Of a stretch of 64,000 nt of DNA, positions 11,727 to 20,551 are shown piece after piece (the stretch's first letter is position 1; each line of letters opens with the position of its first letter). The notes under the pieces were generated by a model, which had not been told where the DNA came from, did no database searches, and saw nothing but the letters and a program-made list of their open reading frames with translations. Origin of the DNA: Ornithodoros turicata. Its lineage: Eukaryota; Arthropoda; Arachnida; Ixodida; Argasidae. The translations under genes and the position numbers were made by a program. Location: assembly GCF_037126465.1 (NCBI RefSeq), contig NC_088202.1, forward strand, positions 120,542,123 to 120,606,122, given 5' to 3'.

Positions 11727-11733
11727 TTTTATA
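11727..11733 (-). promoter_or_regulatory. Outward TATA box, left arm
   Basis: On the minus strand the sequence reads TGATATAAAAGAGATGG, a strong TATA box, followed about 75 bp later by a donor GGCACG|GTAAGTGG. A second copy, TTGATATAAAACAGATGG, lies near 11800-11815. This predicts a transcript running toward the outer end of the arm. Confidence 0.55.
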
Positions 11734-12250
11734 TCAGTGCTCGCTCGTTTCCGCAAGGTTGCAAGCCCGAGAAATTGGGTCACCTTGAAGATGAGCCATC
11801 TGTTTTATATCAAAACGCACTTCATGGCCAAACTCTGCGGCGGACCCTAGCGGAAAAAAATGTTGCGTCAAGGTGATGTAACGAGAAACTGGGTCACCTC
11901 GTAAATCATGTTTTCCGAGGCCGCACGTATTAAAACCAGTGATCACACCACGCTATGCGAAGGAAAAAAAATATCCCTATGAGTCCACCTGCTCATTGCC
12001 GAAACAAGCTCCGAGAACAAAGGGTTCGCTTATGCAGTTTCCAAGAGGTTCCAAATGTCCCTCGCAGCTAACGGGCGCGCATCACGGGCGCGATTGTGTA
12101 AACACCACCCTCCAAGGGCGCATTTGAGTTCCGTCCATCGGTCGACTCTGGGTTAAGCGCACAACGAGGAAGATAAGGAAAGTTTTCAGTTCATTCGGCA
12201 GTATTTCCTGTTTTTAGGAGGGAAAATTCTGTGTTGTGTGATGGAGACGC

Positions 12251-12285
12251 TATATAGATAGGTGATAAGGAGAAGGATTATATAG
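12251..12285 (+). promoter_or_regulatory. Inward TATA-like elements, left arm
   Basis: TATATAG occurs at 12251-12257 and again at about 12280-12285, some 370-400 bp before the start codon of the spliced gene at 12656. With the outward TATA box ~520 bp away this makes a divergent promoter region. The distance to the ATG would require a long leader, so this promoter assignment is tentative. Confidence 0.35.
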
Positions 12286-12359
12286 CGCGTACTCATCGAC
12301 TAAGCGAGTATAGTTTGTGGAGAGCGCCACGCTATTTTAAAGTCATTTTATATCATATC

Positions 12360-12600
12360 CCAAACGTTCTGCGCGATCAAACGGAAAGAAGAAAACCGTT
12401 TCACGCATCACGGTGCGTGCGCGTGCTCAAACAAGTTCTGGCTATTAGTAAAAGAAGTAGTTTTGGGTTCCCAGGCGGGTGTTTCCAGCGCATCAGGCAA
12501 CAACGTAAACTGTTCTGCGCGATCAAACAAGTCCCGCTCCCACGCGCGTACCATATCATAACTTGTTTCAGCGTGCTCAAACAAGTTCTGGCTTTTGTGG
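12360..12600 (-). repeat. Iteron-like motif repeated four times (mirror 14719-14960)
   Basis: On the minus strand a motif close to TTGTTTGAGCACGCTGAAAC or TTTGATCGCGCAGAAC occurs four times between the divergent promoters and the spliced gene. One minus-strand frame (to 12408) translates the repeats as QNLFEHAE and RDLFDRAE, giving an 80-residue open frame that lacks an ATG at its 5' end. It could be a protein repeat, a protein-binding iteron or both. Confidence 0.45.
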
Positions 12601-12655
12601 TCGTATGATGGTGCAGATTTGTAAGAAACACTGAAGAGAGTCAAGGGCACACACT

Positions 12656-13080
12656 ATGGAAATTGACGGCCGAATTAGAAAAGGTATTGCGATTTTATCC
12701 TCGCTGTCTAATCAAAAGCACTATTTTCAGCAGGGCGAACGGTCCTCGATGTTTTGACGGCGTTTTTCGGTTGGATTCCGGAAGATGCAGTACCGCGGGG
12801 TCTCTATGAAGCTTTCATCGGGAATCGATTCACCACCATGGATAGGGTAGACGATGCTGTGGACGAGATCCTACGAGTATACCACGAAATTGAGCTAGAA
12901 AAAGGAGATGCGAACCTATTCATGATATCACGCGAAGTCCTAAAGAGATACGGCTACAGAGACATCGCGGGCATAGATATTCTTCAAGCTCTTCATCTGC
13001 TGCACGTCTTAGTTTACCTCTGGAATGAATGCTGTCGTATCATGTACGAACCGTATGGCTGTCCCCTAAAGATCGAGTGA
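12656..13080 (+). CDS. Spliced unknown gene in the left arm
   Basis: Exon 1 is 12656-12683 (ATG start), intron 12684-12730 (47 bp, GTATTG...TATTTTCAG, phase 1), exon 2 12731-13080, giving 125 residues. Without splicing, the long frame has no ATG at its start (first plausible codon TTG at 12754), so the intron supplies the start. Overlapping AATAAA signals follow at 13133-13142. I do not recognise the family. The product is predicted to be mostly alpha-helical, with an acidic amphipathic middle (VDDAVDEILRVYHEIELEKG) and a hydrophobic helix near the C-terminus (DILQALHLLHVLVYLWNECC). It has no signal peptide or zinc motif. An identical copy lies in the right arm. It may be a small accessory or regulatory protein of the element; function unknown. 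Confidence 0.7.
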
Positions 13081-13448
13081 AACAGAAGAAGAAAAGGCGT
13101 CTTTGACGAGCAACCGATTGGAGTGCGGAACAAATAAATAAATATTTTGTCAACACAGTTGTCCGTTTGTATGACTGGATAGGAAAAGCACGATATTTCT
13201 TGCATTTTTCTAAAGATATAGATTAAAAAGTTGTGCATATACTCACACATACTATACAAGATATATGATTGTGGATTAATTGCTAAAATTTATCGATCCA
13301 CATTCAGGAGAAGTGGTGACTACCACACATCAGTAAGAGTTTAATCACAATTTGAACAAGTGTTGCGATTTATGATCAGTGTTGTAGAATGTGTAATTTC
13401 ACAATACGCAAGCTTTAATTCGCTCACTTTGACGAGCACTCTTTCACG

Positions 13449-13611
13449 ATGACAGAGAATTTAATCGAATGGATCGATATTTTCTATATACACTATAACA
13501 TAATGCGAATTCTTTATGTCGTGGATATTAAAAGTTACGAATATTTTCCGAATGAAATTTACTTACAACTCGAAGAAAGGGTCACCCGCGTCGACGAACC
13601 CGTTTCGGCAA
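13449..13611 (+). pseudogene. Open-frame N-terminus cut off by the palindrome centre
   Basis: An ATG at 13449 begins MTENLIEWIDIFYIHYNIMR and continues in frame to the end of the arm (~54 residues), then runs into the asymmetric spacer. The mirrored copy starts at 13870 on the minus strand. Both read through the spacer into antisense of the other arm before stopping (103 residues). This looks like the 5' end of a longer gene lost when the palindrome formed. No family recognised. Confidence 0.4.
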
Positions 13612-13619
13612 CACGCCGG

Positions 13620-13697
13620 GCCGCGTTTCCCCAATGCCGTACCCGAAACCGAACGCGATTCTGCGCCCGACGTGTTAACGCGGTACCGCACGCGAGC
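13620..13697. other. Asymmetric ~80-bp centre of the palindrome
   Basis: Inward of GGGTCACCCGCGTCGACGAA and its inverse the arms differ by a small indel and then stop matching. The remaining ~80 bp are GC-rich, contain ACCCGAAACCGAACGCG and GTTAACGCGGTACC, and have no mirror partner. It would be the loop of a cruciform or the junction of a head-to-head fusion. Confidence 0.7.
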
Positions 13698-14238
13698 GTG
13701 TTGCTTTTTGCGGAAACGGGTTCGTCGACGCGGGTGACCCTTTCTTCGAGTTTTAAGTAAATTTCATTCGGAAAATATTCGTAACTTTTAATATCCACGA
13801 CATAAAGAATTCGCATTATGTTATAGTGTATATAGAAAATATCAATCCATTCGATTAAATTCTCTGTCATCGTGAAAGAGTGCTCGTCAAAGTGAGCGAA
13901 TTAAAGCTTGCGTATTGTGAAATTACACATTCTACAACACTGATCATAAATCGCAACACTTGTTCAAATTGTGATTAAACTCTTACTGATGTGTGGTAGT
14001 CACCACTTCTCCTGAATGTGGATCGATAAATTTTAGCAATTAATCCACAATCATATATCTTGTATAGTATGTGTGAGTATATGCACAACTTTTTAATCTA
14101 TATCTTTAGAAAAATGCAAGAAATATCGTGCTTTTCCTATCCAGTCATACAAACGGACAACTGTGTTGACAAAATATTTATTTATTTGTTCCGCACTCCA
14201 ATCGGTTGCTCGTCAAAGACGCCTTTTCTTCTTCTGTT

Positions 14239-14663
14239 TCACTCGATCTTTAGGGGACAGCCATACGGTTCGTACATGATACGACAGCATTCATTCCAGA
14301 GGTAAACTAAGACGTGCAGCAGATGAAGAGCTTGAAGAATATCTATGCCCGCGATGTCTCTGTAGCCGTATCTCTTTAGGACTTCGCGTGATATCATGAA
14401 TAGGTTCGCATCTCCTTTTTCTAGCTCAATTTCGTGGTATACTCGTAGGATCTCGTCCACAGCATCGTCTACCCTATCCATGGTGGTGAATCGATTCCCG
14501 ATGAAAGCTTCATAGAGACCCCGCGGTACTGCATCTTCCGGAATCCAACCGAAAAACGCCGTCAAAACATCGAGGACCGTTCGCCCTGCTGAAAATAGTG
14601 CTTTTGATTAGACAGCGAGGATAAAATCGCAATACCTTTTCTAATTCGGCCGTCAATTTCCAT
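14239..14663 (-). CDS. Spliced unknown gene in the right arm (identical copy)
   Basis: Exon 1 is 14663-14636, intron 14635-14589, exon 2 14588-14239, the exact mirror of the left-arm gene; the exon 2 open frame translates identically. Both copies point toward the centre of the palindrome. Identity at this length implies recent origin of the palindrome or ongoing gene conversion between arms. Product unknown. Confidence 0.7.
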
Positions 14664-15585
14664 AGTGTGTGCCCTTGACTCTCTTCAGTGTTTCTTACAA
14701 ATCTGCACCATCATACGACCACAAAAGCCAGAACTTGTTTGAGCACGCTGAAACAAGTTATGATATGGTACGCGCGTGGGAGCGGGACTTGTTTGATCGC
14801 GCAGAACAGTTTACGTTGTTGCCTGATGCGCTGGAAACACCCGCCTGGGAACCCAAAACTACTTCTTTTACTAATAGCCAGAACTTGTTTGAGCACGCGC
14901 ACGCACCGTGATGCGTGAAACGGTTTTCTTCTTTCCGTTTGATCGCGCAGAACGTTTGGGATATGATATAAAATGACTTTAAAATAGCGTGGCGCTCTCC
15001 ACAAACTATACTCGCTTAGTCGATGAGTACGCGCTATATAATCCTTCTCCTTATCACCTATCTATATAGCGTCTCCATCACACAACACAGAATTTTCCCT
15101 CCTAAAAACAGGAAATACTGCCGAATGAACTGAAAACTTTCCTTATCTTCCTCGTTGTGCGCTTAACCCAGAGTCGACCGATGGACGGAACTCAAATGCG
15201 CCCTTGGAGGGTGGTGTTTACACAATCGCGCCCGTGATGCGCGCCCGTTAGCTGCGAGGGACATTTGGAACCTCTTGGAAACTGCATAAGCGAACCCTTT
15301 GTTCTCGGAGCTTGTTTCGGCAAAGAGCAGGTGGACTCATAGGGATATTTTTTTTCCTTCGCATAGCGTGGTGTGATCACTGGTTTTAATACGTGCGGCC
15401 TCGGAAAACATGATTTACGAGGTGACCCAGTTTCTCGTTACATCACCTTGACGCAACATTTTTTTCCGCTAGGGTCCGCCGCAGAGTTTGGCCATGAAGT
15501 GCGTTTTGATATAAAACAGATGGCTCATCTTCAAGGTGACCCAATTTCTCGGGCTTGCAACCTTGCGGAAACGAGCGAGCACTGA

Positions 15586-15592
15586 TATAAAA
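15586..15592 (+). promoter_or_regulatory. Outward TATA box, right arm
   Basis: Exact mirror of the left-arm signal. TATAAAA is followed downstream by a first-exon-like segment and the donor GTAAGTGG at about 15665. Transcription would run rightward to the poly(A) signals at 17684 and 18560. Confidence 0.55.
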
Positions 15593-17519
15593 GAGATGGT
15601 CCCAACCAGAGGGGTGTGTTACGCGCCTGTGTTTCGGCTATCAAGTTTTCCGTGCGGCTGGCACGGTAAGTGGTCGACATGTTGGGTGTGTCGGCGCATG
15701 TTGTGAGGTGTGCGCGGGCAGGCTGAAATCATGTGAGCTGTCCACGCGGCCGTGTTTCCCTACCCTGCTGTACCGCGCCATGCGATAAGAGTCTACGTGC
15801 GTAATACCGGTGTGATGAGGTAAGCCCTTTCTTTTTTTGATGAGCCGGACTTGTTCATAGTGCGACGATCTTAATATTGCTGCTTCCAGTATAGAGAAGG
15901 AACGCGGAGGTGCACAGGATGTTCGGGGAGAGAGCAATCTGAAATTGTGTTTCTTCATACTCAGTTTTGGGTTGAGTGTCCGTTTTTAACATTGAGTACG
16001 TGCGAAGCTTCACTGCATAGCATTGTTTAATAAGCGTCAGTCACGACATAGCATCACTGTGCTTGATTTAGTTAATTTGTTATGTTGAAGTCTAAAACTG
16101 CACGGGCTGGCTAAAGTCGCGTGAGCTGTCCACGCGCCGCATGTTTCAGATATTGCGGCATGGTGCTCGTGACCCGTCTGGGAAGGTGAGCGCGCATTTT
16201 TTTTCGAGATGAACTCGTTCATAGTGCGACGTTGTGCCTTGGACTTATATTTCTAAGAGTGCTTCCAGGAGTGCGAGCTGTGTCATGTACGCCGGCTATG
16301 TTTGAACAAAGTATTCTGTGGGGAGCAGTGTGAAATTGTGTTTCTTCATACTCAGCTTGGGTTGAGTCTGCCGTTTTTTTTGTTTTTTTTAGCTTCAGTA
16401 CGTGCGTGCATAGCATTGTTTAATAAGCGTTGGAGTGTCAGTGCGTCTTGAGCTTCACCACATAGCGCCACTATGCTATTGTCATTCTGCTCGATTTATT
16501 TAATTTCGCGTGTTGAATGCGCACTGTCTAAAATAAAAACAGGCCCAAGCTCTATGGGGTTTATTGATCATACAAGCTGTTTTTCCCTCAAACCAGCTTC
16601 TCTGCACAGCATCAACTATCGTTGTTTTCTCGATCATGTGCTTCTTCTTGCTTATTTCGAACGTGTGCTGGCTTCCCTGATTACCATCACGATGAGCTTT
16701 TTGCGCATTGAAATGTTTTGTTTTGTTTATGTTCTGTCACAAAATTCGTTCTCAAGAATGAACGCGCTCCATTGCATCATTTGCCATTCTGCTTGATTGA
16801 AACAATTTTTAGGTTGAACTGCAAAGCACACACATCCTAAACGATCCTAAGCTTGTTCTCATGGGGTGGGCTTGACCTAACGTACGCATGCAACCGGGGG
16901 AAGCCAACTTTACTCGTGTAGAGTGTGTTTTGAGATGTGTACCCCGAAAACAATTTTTTTTCCCATTTCCAACTGTGGCTATGTGAATAGCGGCATGTAA
17001 GCTGTTCAGAACGCTGGCTCTCTTGAACCAGTTGGATAGAAATGAGTCACCAATGCAATGGCAGCTGTCCATCTTTGCAAAGACAAGCGACGCCATCTCT
17101 TGTATGTGTGGGGCAGAGCATGTGAAAAAGTTTCATTGTGAACCAGTGAGCAGCCGCGGATGGGACGGGCTTCACCTAACGCAGGCATGCAACCGGGGGA
17201 AGCCAACTTTACTTGTGTGGAGCGTGTTTTGAGATGTGTACCCTGAAAATGTTTTTTTTTTTTTTTTCATTTCCAACTGCGTCTATGTTAACAGGCGGCG
17301 GCATGTAAGCTGTTCAGAACGCTGGCTCTCTAGAACTATGAGCCAGTTGGATAGAAATGAGTCACCAATGCAATGGCAGCTGTCCATCTTTGCAAAGACA
17401 AGCGGCGCCATCTCTTGTCTGTGTAGGGCAGAGCCTGTGAAAAAGTTTCATTGTGAACCAGTGAGCAGCCGCGGATGGAGGCATGGGCCGATAGCAGTTG
17501 GAGCCTGTTAGGGAGCTCT

Positions 17520-19330
17520 AGACCTAAGTGACCAATGGGAGGCTTGTAGTCAGATGGGCCAATGAGCACTTGCAGTTAGATGAGCCATATGGTGTCTATC
17601 GAGGGAGCTGAGTGACCAATGAGCGCAAGAGATGACCGGGATCTCTCTGATGCAGCTGAACCTACCCACAGGCTGTTGTACCAAATAAAGGTTGAAATCA
17701 ACAATTGTCGTGTGTCTTGTCTGAAGCTGCTGCATTGTGGTTTAGGAGCGACGGGCTAGCCAATCACTGTTCAGTAGGCTTAGCGTGGTTCGGCTTAGAA
17801 GTCAGTAGGCTTAGAATGGACCAATCAGCATGAAGTAGGCAGAGCTGGTGAAGAGTTGCGCCATCTGGTGTCAGTGGACTTAGAACGAGGGCCAATTGGC
17901 AATCAGAGCGCTGGTAGAGTGATCAGTAGGCTTAGCGTGGACTGGCTTAGAAGTCAGTAGGCTTAAAATGGACCAATCAATGCGAAGTGGGTGGAGTCAT
18001 TAAAGAGTTGCGCCACGAAGTAAGTAGCATGGACCATTCAGAGCCAGCCACAGCTGTGCCCTATGACGCAGCTGGGCCAATAGCATAATTTCTATTAAAT
18101 GTGTAGGGAACCTTCTTCGGCGCCGTCAGAGCATGCGCGTTGTGAACCATGATGAGCATCAGGGTGGAGGCATGCAGCTAGCACGGGCCAATAGCAGTTG
18201 GAGCATACCAGCCCCCGCTAAAGTTATCTTATGGTAAAAGTCCCACAGTTAAATTTATCTCGTCTAGAGATGAGTGTGAGTGACCAATGAGTGGCTTGCA
18301 GTTCAATGGATCAATAGCAGTGACCACTTGCTGTTAGATGGACCCATCGGAGTTGGAGCCTATGAGGGAGCTGTGACCAACTAGAACCAATAAGGAGCTG
18401 GCTGAGCGGCCACGTGCAGTCAGATGAACCAATAACAGTTGGAATCTACCGAGGCAGCTGAGTGAGCAATGAGAGATGTCCACATAGAATTATGGACCAA
18501 TGATCTCTCTGATGCAACTGAACCTATAGCCATGGCTGGACCAGGAGGCTGTTGTACCAAATAAAGGTTGAAATCAACAATTGTCGTGTGTGTCTTGTCT
18601 GAAGCTGCTTAGGAGCGACAGGTAAGCCAATCACCGTTCAGTAGACTTAGCGTGGACCAATCAGGGCCAGCCGTCGGTATCGCTGAGCACAGCCTAGCCC
18701 GGGTAAGTTTGAACATCTGAGATAGAGCCGCAGCGGGGCGCCCGGCGGTGTGTTTCAGCGGCGGGCGGCGGCGGCGGCGGCCAATCAGAGGGGGGGGGGC
18801 TGGGAGAGTGCTCATTAGCGCTGACAGGCTTAGAATGGACCAATCAGCATTAAGAGATGGGTAAGTTTGGACATCTGAGATAAAGCCGCAGCGGGGTCGC
18901 TGCCGCCGCGCCTGGACCAATCAGCGGTCGCGCCGGGGCGTGCACCTATCAGCGTGAAGCCGGGGGCGGGGCGGAGTCAAGTAATTAACATAAACGGGCG
19001 GGGCGAAGCCATGGTGAACCAATCAACGCGCGCGCGATCAGTAGCGGTGGCCAATCAACGGGGGGGGGGGGGGGCGCGCGGAGCCAAGTAATTAGCATGA
19101 AGGGGTGGAGCTACGGTAAACCAATCAATGCTCAGTCAAGGCTTAGCATGAGCCAATCAGCGTGTGAAGTGGGGGCGGAGCCAATTAATTAGCATGAAGG
19201 AGCTACGGTCAACCAATCAAAGATCAGTAGGCTTAGCATGGGCCAATCAACGTGTGAAGTGGGCGGTGCTAATGGCGGCCAATCAGATGGCTTTGGATTT
19301 GGCTTGTGTTGGCTTAGAACTGGATTGTGT
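17520..19330 (-). promoter_or_regulatory. CCAAT-box array, right arm
   Basis: This mirrors the left-arm array, with the motif now reading CCAAT on the plus strand (gaccaatca, gggccaata and similar). The pattern is conserved between arms, apart from homopolymer changes near 18789 and 19059. Confidence 0.7.
17684..17689 (+). terminator. Outward poly(A) signal, right arm (second copy 18560-18565)
   Basis: AATAAA followed by 'gtcgtgtgtcttgtctg', the mirror of the left-arm site; the duplicate is at 18560-18565. Together with the TATA box at 15586 it delimits a predicted 2.1-3.0-kb primary transcript with no good open frame. Confidence 0.5.
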
Positions 19331-19466
19331 TGGCTTAGAATCGGCCATCTTGGATTAGAAAAAGGATGCTGTTATAGCGCTCGGTTCTTGTGCCGCTCGC
19401 TTCTTATGCCGCTCGGTTCTTATGCCGCTCCAAAATTATACAGTCTATCTCTATACTACTTAGGGG

Positions 19467-20000
19467 ATGTAGCTACGCATATGCACGTACAGTTCGGTGA
19501 TTGGGAGGGGTGATGTGTTTCTATTTTTAGCTTTTCACCTTTCCTTTTCTTTTCTTTCTCCTTTTCTCCTTTTCTTTCTCCTAGTGGGAGTAGCAGAATT
19601 CGTCAGTGACGAATTCAATATCTTCCGGGTTTTTTTCTATAATCAAACTCAAACTCTCAACTCTTCAATTGATACGTCGTCGTCGTCTCTAGTAGCTTAT
19701 GCGGAAGCGTTGCTGGGCCCGCGTCGGTTGGAATATTTCCGGGGACATTTTCGATGGAGGCCATCATGAAACGGTGTTACGGTGGTGGTGGTGGTGATAG
19801 GGCTTGCCGTTGTCGGCCTCACGTAACGGTGTTACGGCGTTCATGCGCCACAGGCACAAGAACAGCCAACGTGCGATAAGCACAGCGAGATACTTCGGGC
19901 AACGCACCTTTCGTATGCCGCTGAAAGGCAGGGAACACTGCAGATCCAATGAAAGGTGTTCAAGAGTCTAGAATGAGCAAAAAAAAAAAAAAAATCAACC
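19467..20000 (-). other. Resumed LINE 5' flank and simple repeats
   Basis: Sequence right of the palindromic element should continue the interrupted minus-strand LINE 5' region. On the minus strand, 19768-19661 has a short frame from ATGGCCTCCATCGAAAATG whose end (tatcaattgaagagttga) resembles the sequence just upstream of LINE ORF1 at about 7757-7775, so a related LINE 5' end is likely. GGT trinucleotide repeats (19780-19797) and a C/T-rich tract (19535-19582) are also present. Confidence 0.35.
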
Positions 20001-20007
20001 CCTGCAT

Positions 20008-20551
20008 CATATTGAAGCTGAGAGATGGTGCAACGGAAGCGTCTGGTGGTGGTGGTGGTAGGTAAAATAACAAGGGGAGGTTGAATTCGCTTGCGCGAAT
20101 TCTGCTACCCCCCAAAAAAGAAAGACGGTACACCCCAAAGCAGAAGAAAAGAAAGGAAACGGTACGATTGCACCACAGAATGTGCGAGCGCACCGCGAAA
20201 GGGGACTATAGGGAGCCAATAGACGTTTCCGTAAAAGTTCACCCCGGTGAACTTTTACGGAAGCGTCTATTGGCTCCCTATAGTCTATATTCCATAGTAA
20301 CGATGCGCGACAGCCGTTTACATAGTTGTCTGGAAAGGTTCAGCAAGGTCACTGGCATTTCGCAAGAGACGCATTTCGTAAGACGTACACGTGAGGACTT
20401 CTCACATTCTTTCCATCGTCCTCTTCTTGTGCTTCAGACCCACATGACGCGCTTACCTCGATATAAGGACAGCATGTGCTCCGTGGCACAATCAGACATA
20501 TATGTCGAAGGTCTTGCTTAAGAGTCAAGGCTTCTAGTTGCTAAGTGAAAA
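20008..20551 (+). repeat. Dispersed repeat, copy A, with internal insertion
   Basis: It matches 29955-30870 from 'cccctgcatcatatt' through 'atagtaacgatgcgcgacagc', 'cttgtgcttcagac' and 'ggacagca.gtgc.ccgtggcacaatcag'. Copy A has an extra segment (about 20046-20260) flanked by ACGGAAGCGTCT on both sides, indicating an insertion. Copy A lacks the hAT MITE present in copy B, so it shows the empty site. No coding potential. Confidence 0.65.
20204..20285. repeat. 82-bp near-perfect palindrome
   Basis: GACTATAGGGAGCCAATAGA is followed by arms meeting at TTCACC|CCGGTGAA and ending TCTATTGGCTCCCTATAGTC, with only a 1-3-base imperfection near TTTCC/GGAAG. It is part of copy A of the dispersed repeat and seems to have arisen by inverted duplication of its GCGTCTATTGGCTCC segment. 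Confidence 0.8.

Larger units (their letters stand above)
7851..13619 (+). repeat. Left arm of the giant inverted repeat
   Basis: Order from the outer end inward: terminus; 16-bp tandem repeats (7881-7955); CCAAT-box array (7980-9800); a tandemly duplicated ~314-bp block (about 9845-10450); a diverged ~400-bp duplication (about 10880-11680); two outward TATA boxes (11727-11733 and about 11809); the iteron region (12360-12600); the inward spliced gene (12656-13080); and an open frame running into the centre (13449-13611). Confidence 0.9.
7851..19460. mobile_element. 11.6-kb palindromic Polinton/Maverick-like element
   Basis: The element starts AGTAGTATAGAGATAGACTG at 7851 and ends with the exact inverse at 19460. 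It is flanked by identical 6-bp duplications TAGGGG at 7845-7850 and 19461-19466, so both ends are intact. Nearly the whole element is one inverted repeat: two ~5.75-kb arms around an ~80-bp asymmetric centre. Arm differences are few (homopolymer lengths, scattered substitutions). Polintons/Mavericks are known for 6-bp target duplications and AG...CT termini, so that is the best family guess; I see no polymerase B, integrase, ATPase or capsid gene, so it would be non-autonomous. Each arm holds a spliced small gene, a CCAAT-box array, direct repeats and outward TATA/poly(A) signals. It is inserted in the 5' part of a LINE. An assembly artefact is unlikely because the two outer flanks differ and share a target duplication. 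Confidence 0.85.
13698..19460 (-). repeat. Right arm of the giant inverted repeat
   Basis: This is the reverse complement of the left arm. Paired positions sum to about 27319 near the centre and 27311 at the ends, so net length differences are only a few bases. Visible differences include the G/C homopolymers near 8250/19065 and 8520/18790, and single changes such as His to Asn in the 8400/18920 open frame. Confidence 0.9.

Noticed and set aside
13449..13760. Complete 103-codon protein across the palindrome centre
   Set aside because: The second half is the antisense of the first half plus an unpaired spacer, so it is not a natural protein; only the first ~54 codons may be genuine.
7851..19460. 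The giant palindrome as a sequencing or assembly hairpin artefact
   Set aside because: Artefactual fold-back would also invert the flank. Here the flanks differ, the ends carry mirrored TIRs, and a 6-bp target duplication sits exactly outside both. Arms also differ by real substitutions. Not fully excluded without reads.
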